The translations under genes were made by a program, and so were the position numbers. Of a DNA stretch of 64,000 nucleotides, positions 35,279-44,460 are shown in pieces. The number at the start of each line of letters is the position of its first letter. Within the stretch, counting starts at the first letter, position 1. The notes under the pieces are model-generated. The model worked only from the letters and a program-made list of their open reading frames with translations, was not told where the DNA came from and did not search any database. The stretch covers positions 31,430 to 95,429 of the forward strand of contig JAZQFJ010000085.1 in NCBI GenBank assembly GCA_045539475.1. The letters are read 5' to 3'. The stretch is from SIG480 sp045539475 (GTDB taxonomy: Bacteria > Bacillota > Clostridia > Oscillospirales > JAAYXM01).

Positions 35279-38200
35279 TCATGCCACAGCATTCGTATTA
35301 ATTTTTTCAATAACCTTACGGATTCCTGCCCAGACGGAAAGGTCGGTGAATATTTCAACAACGCTTCCGCGGTCTGTGAACGGAGCTTCTTGCAGGACTG
35401 ATAAATCCTTCATCATTCCGTTCTGAATGATATATTCAATTATCTGATTGACAAAGTAAATCTGCCTTGCATCAAGGTTTGCGTTGCCGAGAAATTCCGA
35501 AAAAGCTTCTTTGGCGGCGTTCGTATCAAGACCTACGATTTCGCGGACAAATTCCCCAAGCGGTTTCTCACCGTATTCTGCGGCATATTCCTCTTTTGTG
35601 CCGACTTCGCTCCAGAGAATTTTCTCGAGCTCTGATATATCATCCTTTGTAGGCGGGACATTGCTTTTTAACTTTGCAATTGCGCTGTTGTCCGGATGTT
35701 GTCTTACGTAATACTCCGCTTTTGCACGGTAATTTTTAAGATCATCACTATCAAGTTCAGACTCTTTCCACTCTGTTGAAAGAATGTCATCACCAAAGTT
35801 GGTGTCGTATCTCAAAATATTATGAGGGATATACTTCATCAGATTACGGAGCGATTCGCGGATATGTTCAAATTCATTGATTCCGCAATTATCCAGATAA
35901 TCCGTATGCAAAATTTTATTGATGAGCTCAGATTTTGCTGCTATTTCAGGGATGTTTGCAACGCTTGCGATGCCACTTACTTTTTTAAACAAATCGCTTT
36001 TGTGTCTGCCATATCCTTTTCCTGCAAGATACGCAAGCTCGATGCCATACATAAGTGCATCAAAACGTACAGCACTTGCCTCGTCATCGTCCGGTATAAT
36101 CAAAGGCGCAAGCTCTTCGCAGATAATGAGTGTGTCCTCGTATGTAAGCGATACATAATTTTCCTCATTTGCGTATAGTTCCACATACTTTAAGTGCTGT
36201 TTTACTGCGAAATTATCCTTATTAAGCTCGCGAACCTTTGCTACCATTTCGGAAACCAAGCTTTTGCGGAATGCTATTAAATCTTCCGTCTGATAAGCAA
36301 TATCCTGAAGCTTGAAGATGATTTGTGACTTTAAGTTGAATATCGCGCCCTGAAGCGCCATCTGATTTGCCGTAGGCTTTCCTGAGCTCATTCTGAAAAA
36401 CTCAAAGTTTCCGCAGAAGTCGAAAATATAGAACTTTCCTTTATCTTCTCCGTCCAGAAGCCCGGGGCAAAGACGTGTTCCACGCCCTATCATCTGCCAG
36501 AACTTCGCCTTGCTCATAACCTTCTTGAAGAAAACGAGATTCAAAACCTCCGGCACGTCAATACCGGTATCAAGCATATCAACAGATATTGCAATCTGCG
36601 GAAGCTTTTTCGGTTCGGAAAACTCATCAATCAGGCTTTGGGCATAATTGATTTTGTTGTCAATTACTTTTGCAAAACCGTTAAGATGCGGATATTCAGA
36701 ATTGAAAACCTCAAGTATCTTTTCGGCATGGAGATGATTTTTAGCAAATATAATGGTTTTTCCGAGCTTTTCGCCGTACTCAATTTTAATTCCGTCTGTC
36801 ATAAGGACATTCAGCACTTGACGAATTGTGTCACGGTTAAAAATCCACTCATTGAGCGCAGAAGAGCTTATTCTTTCGGGAATTTCTCCCTCTTCGTCCT
36901 CGAATAAGTTTTCGTATTCTTCTTTTTCTTCCTCTGTTAAATCCTCGTAGGTGATACCCTGCTCAATAAACTTGAGTTTCGATTCCACGGACATATAATC
37001 GACCAGATAACCGTCTTTAACAGCCTCAGCAAGCTCGTAGCCATATGTAGGCACACCGCTTTCAAGCTCGAAAATCTCGTAGGTGTTTTTATCTATCTCG
37101 TCCTTCGGTGTTGCCGTAAGACCAACAAGAGGCGCATCAAAATAGTTAAAGATATCTCTGTATTTATTATAAATAGAGCGGTGAGCTTCATCACAGATTA
37201 AAAGGTCAAAATGGCCGCTTGTGAAAAGCTTTCCTTCATCGTCTCTTACTTCATCTATGCAGTTATACATAGTCTGATACGTCGAGAAAACGCAGTGTGC
37301 TGCGAAGTTATCCTTCTCCTCGCAGAGGTTTGTAACCGATAAATCGGGTAGCAGATTTACAAAGGAACGCTTCGCCTGAGTTACGAGCGATGTTCTATCC
37401 GCGAGGAAGAGAATATTCTTTACCCAACCGTGCTCTAAAAGCACTTTGCAGAGAGCGATTACCGTTCTTGTTTTACCTGAACCCGTTGCCATAACAAGAA
37501 GTGCTTTTCTGCGGTTTTTGACATCTAATGCATCACAAACTGCTTTGATAGCACCTTCCTGATAATATCTTCCGGCAATGTTTTTGTCGACAATCACATT
37601 TTTAAGGCTTGTCCTCATTCTGCGGAGGTTGAACATCTTCTCTAAATCACGCTTTGAATAAATTGTTGCAACGCGTCTCTCGGGATACTGGCCGTCGTCA
37701 ATTCTTATTTCAAAACCGTTGGTGAGGAAGATTGCCGGACGTCTGCCATACTGCTTTTCGAGTATATCCGCATAGAGCTTTGCCTGCTGCCTGCCTTTGG
37801 ATACATCGGTGCAGGTGCGTTTTGCTTCAATAACCGCGAGTGGCTTATGGGTATCATCGTATAAAACATAATCAGCAAAGCCTACCTCGGATTTATTAGG
37901 CATACCGGGGAGCTCTACTTCGTTTATCCAGTTTTTGCCCTCAATCCAGCCTGCTTCAGAAAGCTGTGTGTCGATATATATTTTTCTTGTCTTGAACTCA
38001 GATAAATCAAGCGGCTTCGGAACATAAGTCTGCTGCTGTGTCGCGCGGCGCGCGGTGAGCTCGTCCTTCAAGGCTTGATTTTCTGCAATAAGTTCTTCCA
38101 GATCAACCGTCTTTTCAGTAACGAACGACAATGCTTCTTCAGTTGTAAGGTCAAGAAGCGATTTATCAAATTCAGTCTGCTTATACTCTCTTGAATAACA

Positions 38201-38569
38201 ACAGGCTACAAAGTCCAAAAAGTAGAATAAATTTTCAACGCATAGCTCGGCTTGCTCTTTTGATATTCTTCTTCCGGAATGTGCTGCATCATTTCCCCTG
38301 CGACGGATATAATTTATGCGGAAAAGCAAATCGTTTCCCACTATATCTCTGAAGGCTTCGTTTTCGGTGAGCGACTGCAGGCGGTCATCATACGGCATTT
38401 CCAAATCCTTATCAACGGAATACATCCATTTTACGGCAAACTCCATCGCCCGACGGCAGTTAAGCACACACGCCGACGGGTCAATATGTAAAATCCTCTC
38501 CGCAGAAATCGCGACATCGGAAAACGCAGCAAATTCCGGATCCAGTTTTAAGAAATCAAAGTTTGTCAT
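35279..38569 (-). CDS. hsdR: Type I restriction enzyme, R subunit
   Basis: A 1096-residue motor/nuclease subunit. Residues 30-130 resemble a DUF4145-type N-terminal domain. The HsdR nuclease region follows, with EVGFADYVLYDDTHKPLAV and EAK near 240-255. Walker A is ATGSGKT (361-367) and the DEAH box is 460-463, then the helicase C-terminal half (MIGRGTRLCPG near 700) and an EcoEI-like C-terminal domain. It would translocate DNA and cut unmethylated DNA. It is last in the leftward hsdM-rhuM-hsdS-DUF2806-hsdR operon, 24 bp after the DUF2806 gene. The reading frame is full length. Confidence 0.93.
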   Translation of the reverse strand: MTNFDFLKLDPEFAAFSDVAISAERILHIDPSACVLNCRRAMEFAVKWMYSVDKDLEMPYDDRLQSLTENEAFRDIVGNDLLFRINYIRRRGNDAAHSGRRISKEQAELCVENLFYFLDFVACCYSREYKQTEFDKSLLDLTTEEALSFVTEKTVDLEELIAENQALKDELTARRATQQQTYVPKPLDLSEFKTRKIYIDTQLSEAGWIEGKNWINEVELPGMPNKSEVGFADYVLYDDTHKPLAVIEAKRTCTDVSKGRQQAKLYADILEKQYGRRPAIFLTNGFEIRIDDGQYPERRVATIYSKRDLEKMFNLRRMRTSLKNVIVDKNIAGRYYQEGAIKAVCDALDVKNRRKALLVMATGSGKTRTVIALCKVLLEHGWVKNILFLADRTSLVTQAKRSFVNLLPDLSVTNLCEEKDNFAAHCVFSTYQTMYNCIDEVRDDEGKLFTSGHFDLLICDEAHRSIYNKYRDIFNYFDAPLVGLTATPKDEIDKNTYEIFELESGVPTYGYELAEAVKDGYLVDYMSVESKLKFIEQGITYEDLTEEEKEEYENLFEDEEGEIPERISSSALNEWIFNRDTIRQVLNVLMTDGIKIEYGEKLGKTIIFAKNHLHAEKILEVFNSEYPHLNGFAKVIDNKINYAQSLIDEFSEPKKLPQIAISVDMLDTGIDVPEVLNLVFFKKVMSKAKFWQMIGRGTRLCPGLLDGEDKGKFYIFDFCGNFEFFRMSSGKPTANQMALQGAIFNLKSQIIFKLQDIAYQTEDLIAFRKSLVSEMVAKVRELNKDNFAVKQHLKYVELYANEENYVSLTYEDTLIICEELAPLIIPDDDEASAVRFDALMYGIELAYLAGKGYGRHKSDLFKKVSGIASVANIPEIAAKSELINKILHTDYLDNCGINEFEHIRESLRNLMKYIPHNILRYDTNFGDDILSTEWKESELDSDDLKNYRAKAEYYVRQHPDNSAIAKLKSNVPPTKDDISELEKILWSEVGTKEEYAAEYGEKPLGEFVREIVGLDTNAAKEAFSEFLGNANLDARQIYFVNQIIEYIIQNGMMKDLSVLQEAPFTDRGSVVEIFTDLSVWAGIRKVIEKINTNAVA

Positions 38570-38593
38570 TGTGGGTCACCTTCTGATTTGTAT

Positions 38594-39586
38594 TCATATG
38601 GAAACTATCTTTATTTGAATATCTTCGATCACATTATTAGGAGCAAATTTGTGTGCATCGGAAAGTCTTTTTAAATATTTTTCTATTAACATATCATATT
38701 CATTGAAATTAACATTATCAAAAAACGTCTTGTATAATTCACTCCCTACACTTGTTAACAAATATGCATCTACTGTAAATTTAACATCAGATTCACTGTT
38801 GTTTCTTATTTCTACTTTTTTATCATAACTATATACACTCTCGCTTTCGGTAGGTTTCAAGTCAAAACCTACTGAAATAAGTCTGTCATACGTTAGAAGT
38901 CCTGTATCTCGCAATGTTAGTATGTCTGGGAATGTTATTCCTGCTTCATTCAAAATATCCTTAGGCGTTTCTTCGTCGATTAAAAAATAGTCTTGAAAGC
39001 TTTTACTATTATCTCCTACGCAGTGCAACACATATGGCGCGATTTTTTGAAAAATCACAACTTCTTTATGTGTCAATTTTCTCAAAGTATCTAATGTTCT
39101 TATTGATACACTTCCGGGCTGTTTTATTTCTCCTGCCAAAAGTTTACCCCATAATATCTGCATTTTTTCATCGCTCACATTGGCTATGAAGTTAAAAAAA
39201 GAACTTATCCAGTCTTCATTCACTGGCTCGTTACTTACTTCTTCAATTTTTTCTAAAGTGGCATATGCATTTGCTATTGCAGATTCAATGTTCTGCTGCT
39301 TTTTCATTTCTTGAAACATAAATCTATTTTCTGCTCTTCTTAGCAAATCCACTCCTTCTGATGTAATTGTAACGCCCATATCATCATACTTTATCGGTAG
39401 TTGATAATTATCACATATTCCATCGCTGATTAGTTTAATTCCAGAGGCTTTTGCTTTGGCTATTCTCTTTATGTGCGTGGGCTCGTATATTCTCCCAAGA
39501 CCGCATGATACAGTTTCGATCAATTTAGTCAACGGCTGTGATAATCCTAAAACATCTGAAATTTCTATTGCTTTAATGTCACTCAT
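38594..39586 (-). CDS. DUF2806 family protein inserted in the restriction operon
   Basis: A 330-residue protein of the DUF2806 family. The conserved part is near 130-190 (EDWISSFFNFIANVSDEKMQ and WGKLLAGEIKQPGSVSIRTL). No membrane segment, nuclease motif or signal peptide is seen. The gene stands 18 bp after hsdS and 24 bp before hsdR in a single leftward operon, a position often taken by accessory defence genes. The family has no established role that I know; it may be an extra anti-phage effector or a regulator (inference). Confidence 0.75.
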   Translation of the reverse strand: MSDIKAIEISDVLGLSQPLTKLIETVSCGLGRIYEPTHIKRIAKAKASGIKLISDGICDNYQLPIKYDDMGVTITSEGVDLLRRAENRFMFQEMKKQQNIESAIANAYATLEKIEEVSNEPVNEDWISSFFNFIANVSDEKMQILWGKLLAGEIKQPGSVSIRTLDTLRKLTHKEVVIFQKIAPYVLHCVGDNSKSFQDYFLIDEETPKDILNEAGITFPDILTLRDTGLLTYDRLISVGFDLKPTESESVYSYDKKVEIRNNSESDVKFTVDAYLLTSVGSELYKTFFDNVNFNEYDMLIEKYLKRLSDAHKFAPNNVIEDIQIKIVSI

Positions 39587-39604
39587 ATCTAATTTTACGT
39601 CCTC

Positions 39605-40717
39605 TCACCCAAAATATTTTTGCATTAGTGCTTTTTTGAGAAGTTCTAATTTCTCAAGGCTTTTTTGTATTTCCAATTTTGATTTGTCGGTCTGTTCGAC
39701 AAAGTTGGCGAACTGATTTTGAAGTTCGATTGGTGGAACAGGCAAATTAAATCCAGATAACTGTTCCTTATTTACTTTAGGCATATTTGCTCGTCTGCTA
39801 AAAGGCAGAATATAATCCAAAAAGAACTCAGAACGCATTACATACCCAAGATAAATTCTCAAACAAATATTCTCTTTTGGCAGGATTGGATATGCATCTG
39901 CTGAACACAGCCCTTCAAAATCAGGCATAGCGACTTTGTTTAGACTAGGACGAATTTTGCTATAAATTATGTGCTTATCTGTAAATAGATACTTGCCACT
40001 AATAACACCATCTTCTGCAATTGTTCTATATCCAAATAGCTTTCCTGTATTCTTTTCAATACTGTCTATACCTATGTGAGGATAGTTCGCATATTTTTCA
40101 TAATCATTCACCATTACAGTATCTATATCAGCAACTTCAAGTAAATTTTTAATTTCCCATTCAAAAGGATTCGTTTTCAAATCACCAAACAGTTCGACAA
40201 ATCGTGCTTTGACAAGCTCGTCCAGTTTTGAAAGTTGTTGTTTGCGCTTTACTATAAGTTCATCCAAATTATGCAACGAGTTCGCAATTACATTCTGCGT
40301 TTCATATGTAGTTATCGGAATCTCTACTTTATTTAATTCCTTTGCAGATAGATGCTTCACTGTAACAAACGGTGTCTTATCTTCGATGGCTTTTAAAGCT
40401 GTTGGCATATAGTAAAAAATATAATTTTTGCAAATTTCGTTATGTGGAATGAGTTTGCATACTCGTTGATTAAGTACCGCTTCTCCACCTTTCCATAAGG
40501 CAATATTAAACTCTCCGTCCATCCCTATCAATATATCACCATCATGGACAATATAATTGTCAGGACATTCTTCTGTTGTGTATGTTTCTGAATATCCCCT
40601 AACAACGTCTCTTATCCTTACAAGGGGTTTTCCTTTTGTATCTGAAAATAAATTTGAATCAAAAGCGTAACCATATTGTATATCGCAAATATCAGTAAGC
40701 AATACTTTCTCCATCAC
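39605..40717 (-). CDS. hsdS: Type I restriction enzyme, S (specificity) subunit
   Basis: A 370-residue specificity subunit with the expected two target-recognition domains (about 1-150 and 190-330), each followed by a helical spacer; the central repeat with QLSKLDELVKARFVELFGD and the C-terminal one with LELLKKALMQKYFG mark the layout. NVIANSLHNLDELI is the first conserved helix. It sets the DNA sequence methylated by HsdM and avoided by HsdR. Its ATGA start overlaps the rhuM stop. No partial hsdS copies or inverted repeats for phase switching are present nearby. Confidence 0.9.
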   Translation of the reverse strand: MMEKVLLTDICDIQYGYAFDSNLFSDTKGKPLVRIRDVVRGYSETYTTEECPDNYIVHDGDILIGMDGEFNIALWKGGEAVLNQRVCKLIPHNEICKNYIFYYMPTALKAIEDKTPFVTVKHLSAKELNKVEIPITTYETQNVIANSLHNLDELIVKRKQQLSKLDELVKARFVELFGDLKTNPFEWEIKNLLEVADIDTVMVNDYEKYANYPHIGIDSIEKNTGKLFGYRTIAEDGVISGKYLFTDKHIIYSKIRPSLNKVAMPDFEGLCSADAYPILPKENICLRIYLGYVMRSEFFLDYILPFSRRANMPKVNKEQLSGFNLPVPPIELQNQFANFVEQTDKSKLEIQKSLEKLELLKKALMQKYFG

Positions 40718-41754
40718 AGCATTTCCTCCGGCAAGATAAATCTGTCGAAATCGCTTTTATATAATCTGTCCTGAACTACTCTATACTTTTCAAACTCGCT
40801 GAGTGCGTGCATATGGGCAAGCTCTGCAGATACTTTTCCCGCATCTTGCAGAATTTCTCTGTCCCACACCTTCAAAAATCCGTTCAGGCGCTCTTCCCAG
40901 TCCGCCATAGTCATCGGTATATGCCTTTGTGCCTGCATTTCTGCCATATCCAGGTATGCCGATACAATCCTTTCAAGCTGGTCAAGCTCGTTTTCGGTGA
41001 GATAATTCTTAGCAACAATTACGTCGTATTTATGGATTTTGCTTTGCGGGGAACCGTCCCAACTTGTAAGTCCCATGTTTGTTTTTTCGGCATCGGCTCT
41101 GTGATATATAACCTCTGCGGCAGTCTGACCGTGTATACTGTAGTGTAATTTGTTTTGAACAGCAGCAAAGAATCTTTTTGTTGCGCTTGCTGATGGGTCA
41201 TAATCAAGAGCGGTAGCATAAATGTCAGTGATTTTTTGATAAAACTTACGCTCGGACAAGCGAATTTCACGGATTTTTTCGAGCTGTTTTTCGAAGTATT
41301 CTTTAGTAAGAACAGAACCACCGTTTTTAAGGCGTTCGTCATCCATTACCCAGCCTTGAATAGTGTAATCCTTTACAATTGCGTTTGCCCATTTGCGGAA
41401 CTGCACGGCTCTTTCATTATTCACTTTGAACCCTACAGCAATAATCGCCTGAAGACTATAGTGGTCTGTTTTTCTCGATACTTCTCTTGTTCCTTCTTTT
41501 TGAACTATTAAGTATTTCTTAATAGTTGAATCCGGATCAAGCTCTTGATCTTCATATATTTTTTTCAAATGCTGATTTACAGCTGAAACAGATACATCGT
41601 ATAATGTAGCCATCATTTTTTGTGTTAGCCAAATGTTCTCATCCTCGTAACGCATTTCGATGCTTTTTTCATCATCGCCCGTTGAGGCGATAAAGGTAAG
41701 ATATTCAGCCGCAGAAGAGCGAATTGTTATTTCTTTCTTTTTCTTATTAGTCAT
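40714..41754 (-). CDS. rhuM: RhuM family protein within the restriction operon
   Basis: A 346-residue protein of the virulence RhuM family. Visible signatures are IWLTQKMMATLYDVSVSAV near 47-65, a KILA-N/ant-repressor-like DNA-binding region, and VGFKVNNERAVQFRKWAN near 117-134. Members are widespread in restriction-modification and defence loci. Overlaps are 8 bp with hsdM and 4 bp with hsdS, so it is translated as part of the operon. Its role next to hsd genes is unproven; regulation of the system or a separate abortive function are possible. Confidence 0.87.
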   Translation of the reverse strand: MTNKKKKEITIRSSAAEYLTFIASTGDDEKSIEMRYEDENIWLTQKMMATLYDVSVSAVNQHLKKIYEDQELDPDSTIKKYLIVQKEGTREVSRKTDHYSLQAIIAVGFKVNNERAVQFRKWANAIVKDYTIQGWVMDDERLKNGGSVLTKEYFEKQLEKIREIRLSERKFYQKITDIYATALDYDPSASATKRFFAAVQNKLHYSIHGQTAAEVIYHRADAEKTNMGLTSWDGSPQSKIHKYDVIVAKNYLTENELDQLERIVSAYLDMAEMQAQRHIPMTMADWEERLNGFLKVWDREILQDAGKVSAELAHMHALSEFEKYRVVQDRLYKSDFDRFILPEEML

Positions 41755-43249
41755 TTAGCATTTCCTCCAATTCTGCAAGTCTTGATGTTATTTCCATTTC
41801 AAGCTCATGGAGATCTGCCATAATTTCAGCGGTTGAAGGATATTCTACTGGGATATATTCCACCTCTTTATATTTATTTATAGAGAGATCGTAGTCGTTA
41901 TTTACAATATCGTCTTTATCCACAAAGAAAGACTGTTCGGTCTTTGCTCTGCCTTCTTCTTCATCAAGATTATGGAATCTTTCAATGATATCAGGAATAT
42001 CATTTTCGGCTACCGGCATTCTCTTATCGTCAAGGCTATATCCGTCTGCTTTCATATCGTAGAACCATACTTTATCTGTTCCACCGTGGCCTGTTTTTGT
42101 AAATATAAGTATAGCGGTGGAAACTCCGGCATACGGCTTAAACACACCGGAGGGCATGGATACAACAGCCTCAAGGCGATTATTTTCAATAATTTCTTTT
42201 CTTATTGCCTTGTGTGCAGTTGATGAGCCGAAGAGCACACCGTCAGGAACGATGCAGGCGCATCTGCCGCCGATGTTGAGCATACGAAGGAACAGTGCAA
42301 GGAACAGAAGCTCTGTCTTTTTCGTCTTGCACATTTTTAATAAATCAGCCGAAACTATATCATAGTCAAGGCTACCCTTAAAAGGCGGATTTGCAAGGAT
42401 GAGAGAATACTTGTTCCTGTCCGCGTTCTGGTCGGAAAGACTGTCGCGGTATTCGATAAAGGGACTGTCTATCCCGTGAGTCATCATATTCATGGCACCG
42501 ATACGGAGCATGGTTCTGTCCATATCGTAACCGAAGAACAGTGAATTCATATAGTGGTCTTTTTTCTGCTTGTTGAAGAAAATCTCTTCTTTATAATTCT
42601 CCTTTAAATATTCACCGGCAGATACCAGGAAGCCGCTTGTGCCACACGCGGGATCGCAGATAACATCGTCCGGTTTTGGCTGCATCATGGCAACTATCAT
42701 TTTTATGATATGGCGCGGTGTGCGAAACTGACCGTTGAGTCCGGACTGTGCAATTTTATTGAGGAGATATTCGTACACATCACCGCGCACATCGGCATCG
42801 GAGGAGCTTTTCATAAGCTCATAAATATCATCGAGGCTTGTTACGACCTTGTCGAGCAAAAGGGGAGTGGGGAGCTTGAAGATTGCATCATCCATATATT
42901 TTGAGTATGCGCTGTCTTTATCTGCGTGGAGGTTCTTAATAAACGGGAAAACCCATTCCTGCATAACTGTGTACATTTTGCCTGCGGGGAAATCGCGGAA
43001 GGTTGACCACTTAAGCTGATTTCCGTCGATTTTACGCTCTCCGATTGAAACCTCATCCGCAAAGATGCTTTTATGCGGAAGTCCGAGCATGGCGCTTTCC
43101 TTTGCTCTGAGGTTATCGGTATCGTCAAGGTCGTGTATAAACATTAAATATGTAATCTGCTCGATAACATCAAGGGGGTTAACAAGTCCCCCTGATGCAA
43201 ATACATCCCAAAGACCGTCAATTTTATTTTTAAGTTCACCTGTAATCAT
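41747..43249 (-). CDS. hsdM: Type I restriction enzyme, M (methyltransferase) subunit
   Basis: A 500-residue adenine-specific DNA methyltransferase. The S-adenosylmethionine-binding motif is DPACGTSGFLVSAG near 198-211 and the catalytic motif IV is NPPF (287-290). An N-terminal HsdM_N helical bundle precedes it. The protein methylates the site chosen by HsdS and is the first gene of the operon. AGAGGA lies upstream of the ATG. No promoter of its own was found in the 110-bp gap, so transcription may start at the Fic gene promoter upstream. Confidence 0.93.
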   Translation of the reverse strand: MITGELKNKIDGLWDVFASGGLVNPLDVIEQITYLMFIHDLDDTDNLRAKESAMLGLPHKSIFADEVSIGERKIDGNQLKWSTFRDFPAGKMYTVMQEWVFPFIKNLHADKDSAYSKYMDDAIFKLPTPLLLDKVVTSLDDIYELMKSSSDADVRGDVYEYLLNKIAQSGLNGQFRTPRHIIKMIVAMMQPKPDDVICDPACGTSGFLVSAGEYLKENYKEEIFFNKQKKDHYMNSLFFGYDMDRTMLRIGAMNMMTHGIDSPFIEYRDSLSDQNADRNKYSLILANPPFKGSLDYDIVSADLLKMCKTKKTELLFLALFLRMLNIGGRCACIVPDGVLFGSSTAHKAIRKEIIENNRLEAVVSMPSGVFKPYAGVSTAILIFTKTGHGGTDKVWFYDMKADGYSLDDKRMPVAENDIPDIIERFHNLDEEEGRAKTEQSFFVDKDDIVNNDYDLSINKYKEVEYIPVEYPSTAEIMADLHELEMEITSRLAELEEMLND

Positions 43250-43359
43250 TTTTTACTCGTCCTCTCTGTTCCAGATGTAGGAAGTGTATCTTCCGCCGCT
43301 TCTCATAATTCGGCTTCGAGTTTTCGGATGTTTATCATGAGTTTTTTCTAAAGTATTAT

Positions 43360-44277
43360 TTACCCCAATATTTCCAAATACTGTTGCATTCTTTCCTCAA
43401 CATACCCTGCAACTAGTTCAATCATAGCCTCCGCATTATCGTTCTTATAGAACTCATCAAATGCATCGTAATACTGTTTTCTGTCTGCAAATTTCACATT
43501 GATTGCCGGGTAACCGTTTTGAATAAGGTCGAGGTTTAAAAGCAATCTTCCGCAGCGGCCGTTGCCGTCGATAAACGGATGTATCCCTTCAAATTCAAGA
43601 TGAAATCTTGCGATTCTTTCGATGGGGTGCATTTTTCTTTTTCGCTTTTCATTTGTATTGATTAGTTCTGTGATTTTGGGCTCAATCAGATACGGTTGAA
43701 CAGGCTCTGTATATGCTCCCATAATGGTTACGGGAATTTTGCGAAAAACGCCTTTATCATCAGGTCTGTTCATAAGCACAAGTGAATGTATATTTTTAAT
43801 CACGCTTTCGGTGATTTTCGTATCTTTTGCAATATCTTCAACATAGAGGAATGCATCTCTGTGTCCAACTGCCTCAAGGTGGTCTTTAAGTGGTTTCTGA
43901 TCGATTGTCATCCCCTCAAGTACCATTGCAGTTTCTTTTAAAGTGAGTGTGTTTCCTTCGATTGCGTTGGAGTTATAGGTGAAGTCCACCATGAATTGCT
44001 CGCGCAATCTCTCTGCTTCTCCTTTTGTCAGCGGCCTTTTGCTGTCAAGCAGTGCTTTTAATTCGTCTATTCTGGAAAAAAGAGGAACAAGAGCTTCCGG
44101 AATTTCTGTTTTGTTCTTGATGCGCATATCGGTTGGTTTTTTTGCATTTTCAGGAATAAAATAGAGCTTTCCCTTTTGAATAACACCGTCTATTCTGTTT
44201 TGGGCGCACAAAATACGGACTCTTCTCGGAGAGAGCCCCCATTTTTCTGCTGCTTGTGATACCTTGATATATTCCAT
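43360..44277 (-). CDS. Fic family protein with N-terminal excisionase-like DNA-binding segment
   Basis: A 305-residue protein. Residues 1-50 (EYIKVSQAAEKWGLSPRRVR) resemble a MerR/excisionase-type helix-turn-helix. The class II inhibitory motif SNAIEGN follows near 103-109, and the Fic core HPFIDGNGRCGR near 235-246. The start at 44277 is chosen because AGAGGT lies 7 bases upstream; the ATG at 44302-44304 would fall on the probable transcription start of the promoter at 44309-44337. It lies just upstream of the restriction operon and shares its direction. Whether it guards that system is inference; Fic proteins near hsd genes are commonly seen. Confidence 0.88.
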   Translation of the reverse strand: MEYIKVSQAAEKWGLSPRRVRILCAQNRIDGVIQKGKLYFIPENAKKPTDMRIKNKTEIPEALVPLFSRIDELKALLDSKRPLTKGEAERLREQFMVDFTYNSNAIEGNTLTLKETAMVLEGMTIDQKPLKDHLEAVGHRDAFLYVEDIAKDTKITESVIKNIHSLVLMNRPDDKGVFRKIPVTIMGAYTEPVQPYLIEPKITELINTNEKRKRKMHPIERIARFHLEFEGIHPFIDGNGRCGRLLLNLDLIQNGYPAINVKFADRKQYYDAFDEFYKNDNAEAMIELVAGYVEERMQQYLEILG

Positions 44278-44308
44278 AATATTACCTCTTTTACTTTTGC
44301 TCATTTAT

Positions 44309-44337
44309 ATTATAATGCTTTTTGGGAATAAAATCAA
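44309..44337 (-). promoter_or_regulatory. Promoter for the Fic gene and perhaps the whole hsd operon
   Basis: On the minus strand: TTGATT (44332-44337), 17-bp spacer, TATAAT (44309-44314). The predicted start of transcription is near 44302. Confidence 0.7.
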
Positions 44338-44389
44338 CTTTTTTCTTGGTTTCGTTTTGTATTATTCCCCAAAATTATATAAAAACTAT

Positions 44390-44418
44390 TTGTATTTCAA
44401 CTTCGTTTATGTTATAAT
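44390..44418 (+). promoter_or_regulatory. Promoter of the large serine integrase gene
   Basis: TTGTAT (44390-44395), 17-bp spacer, TATAAT (44413-44418), 42 bp upstream of the integrase ATG. Confidence 0.6.
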
Positions 44419-44460
44419 TAGTTTATAAATGATGATACAACGAACTTTTGGGGTGATTAT

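Noticed and set aside
39605..40717. Phase-variable hsdS switching
   Set aside because: No second hsdS fragment or inverted repeat flanks the gene, and the resolvase 4 kb away is more likely tied to its own repeats.
43253..43306. 17-codon ORF between the Fic gene and hsdM
   Set aside because: No Shine-Dalgarno, no conservation evidence, and it ends at the hsdM ribosome site; a leader peptide is possible but unsupported.
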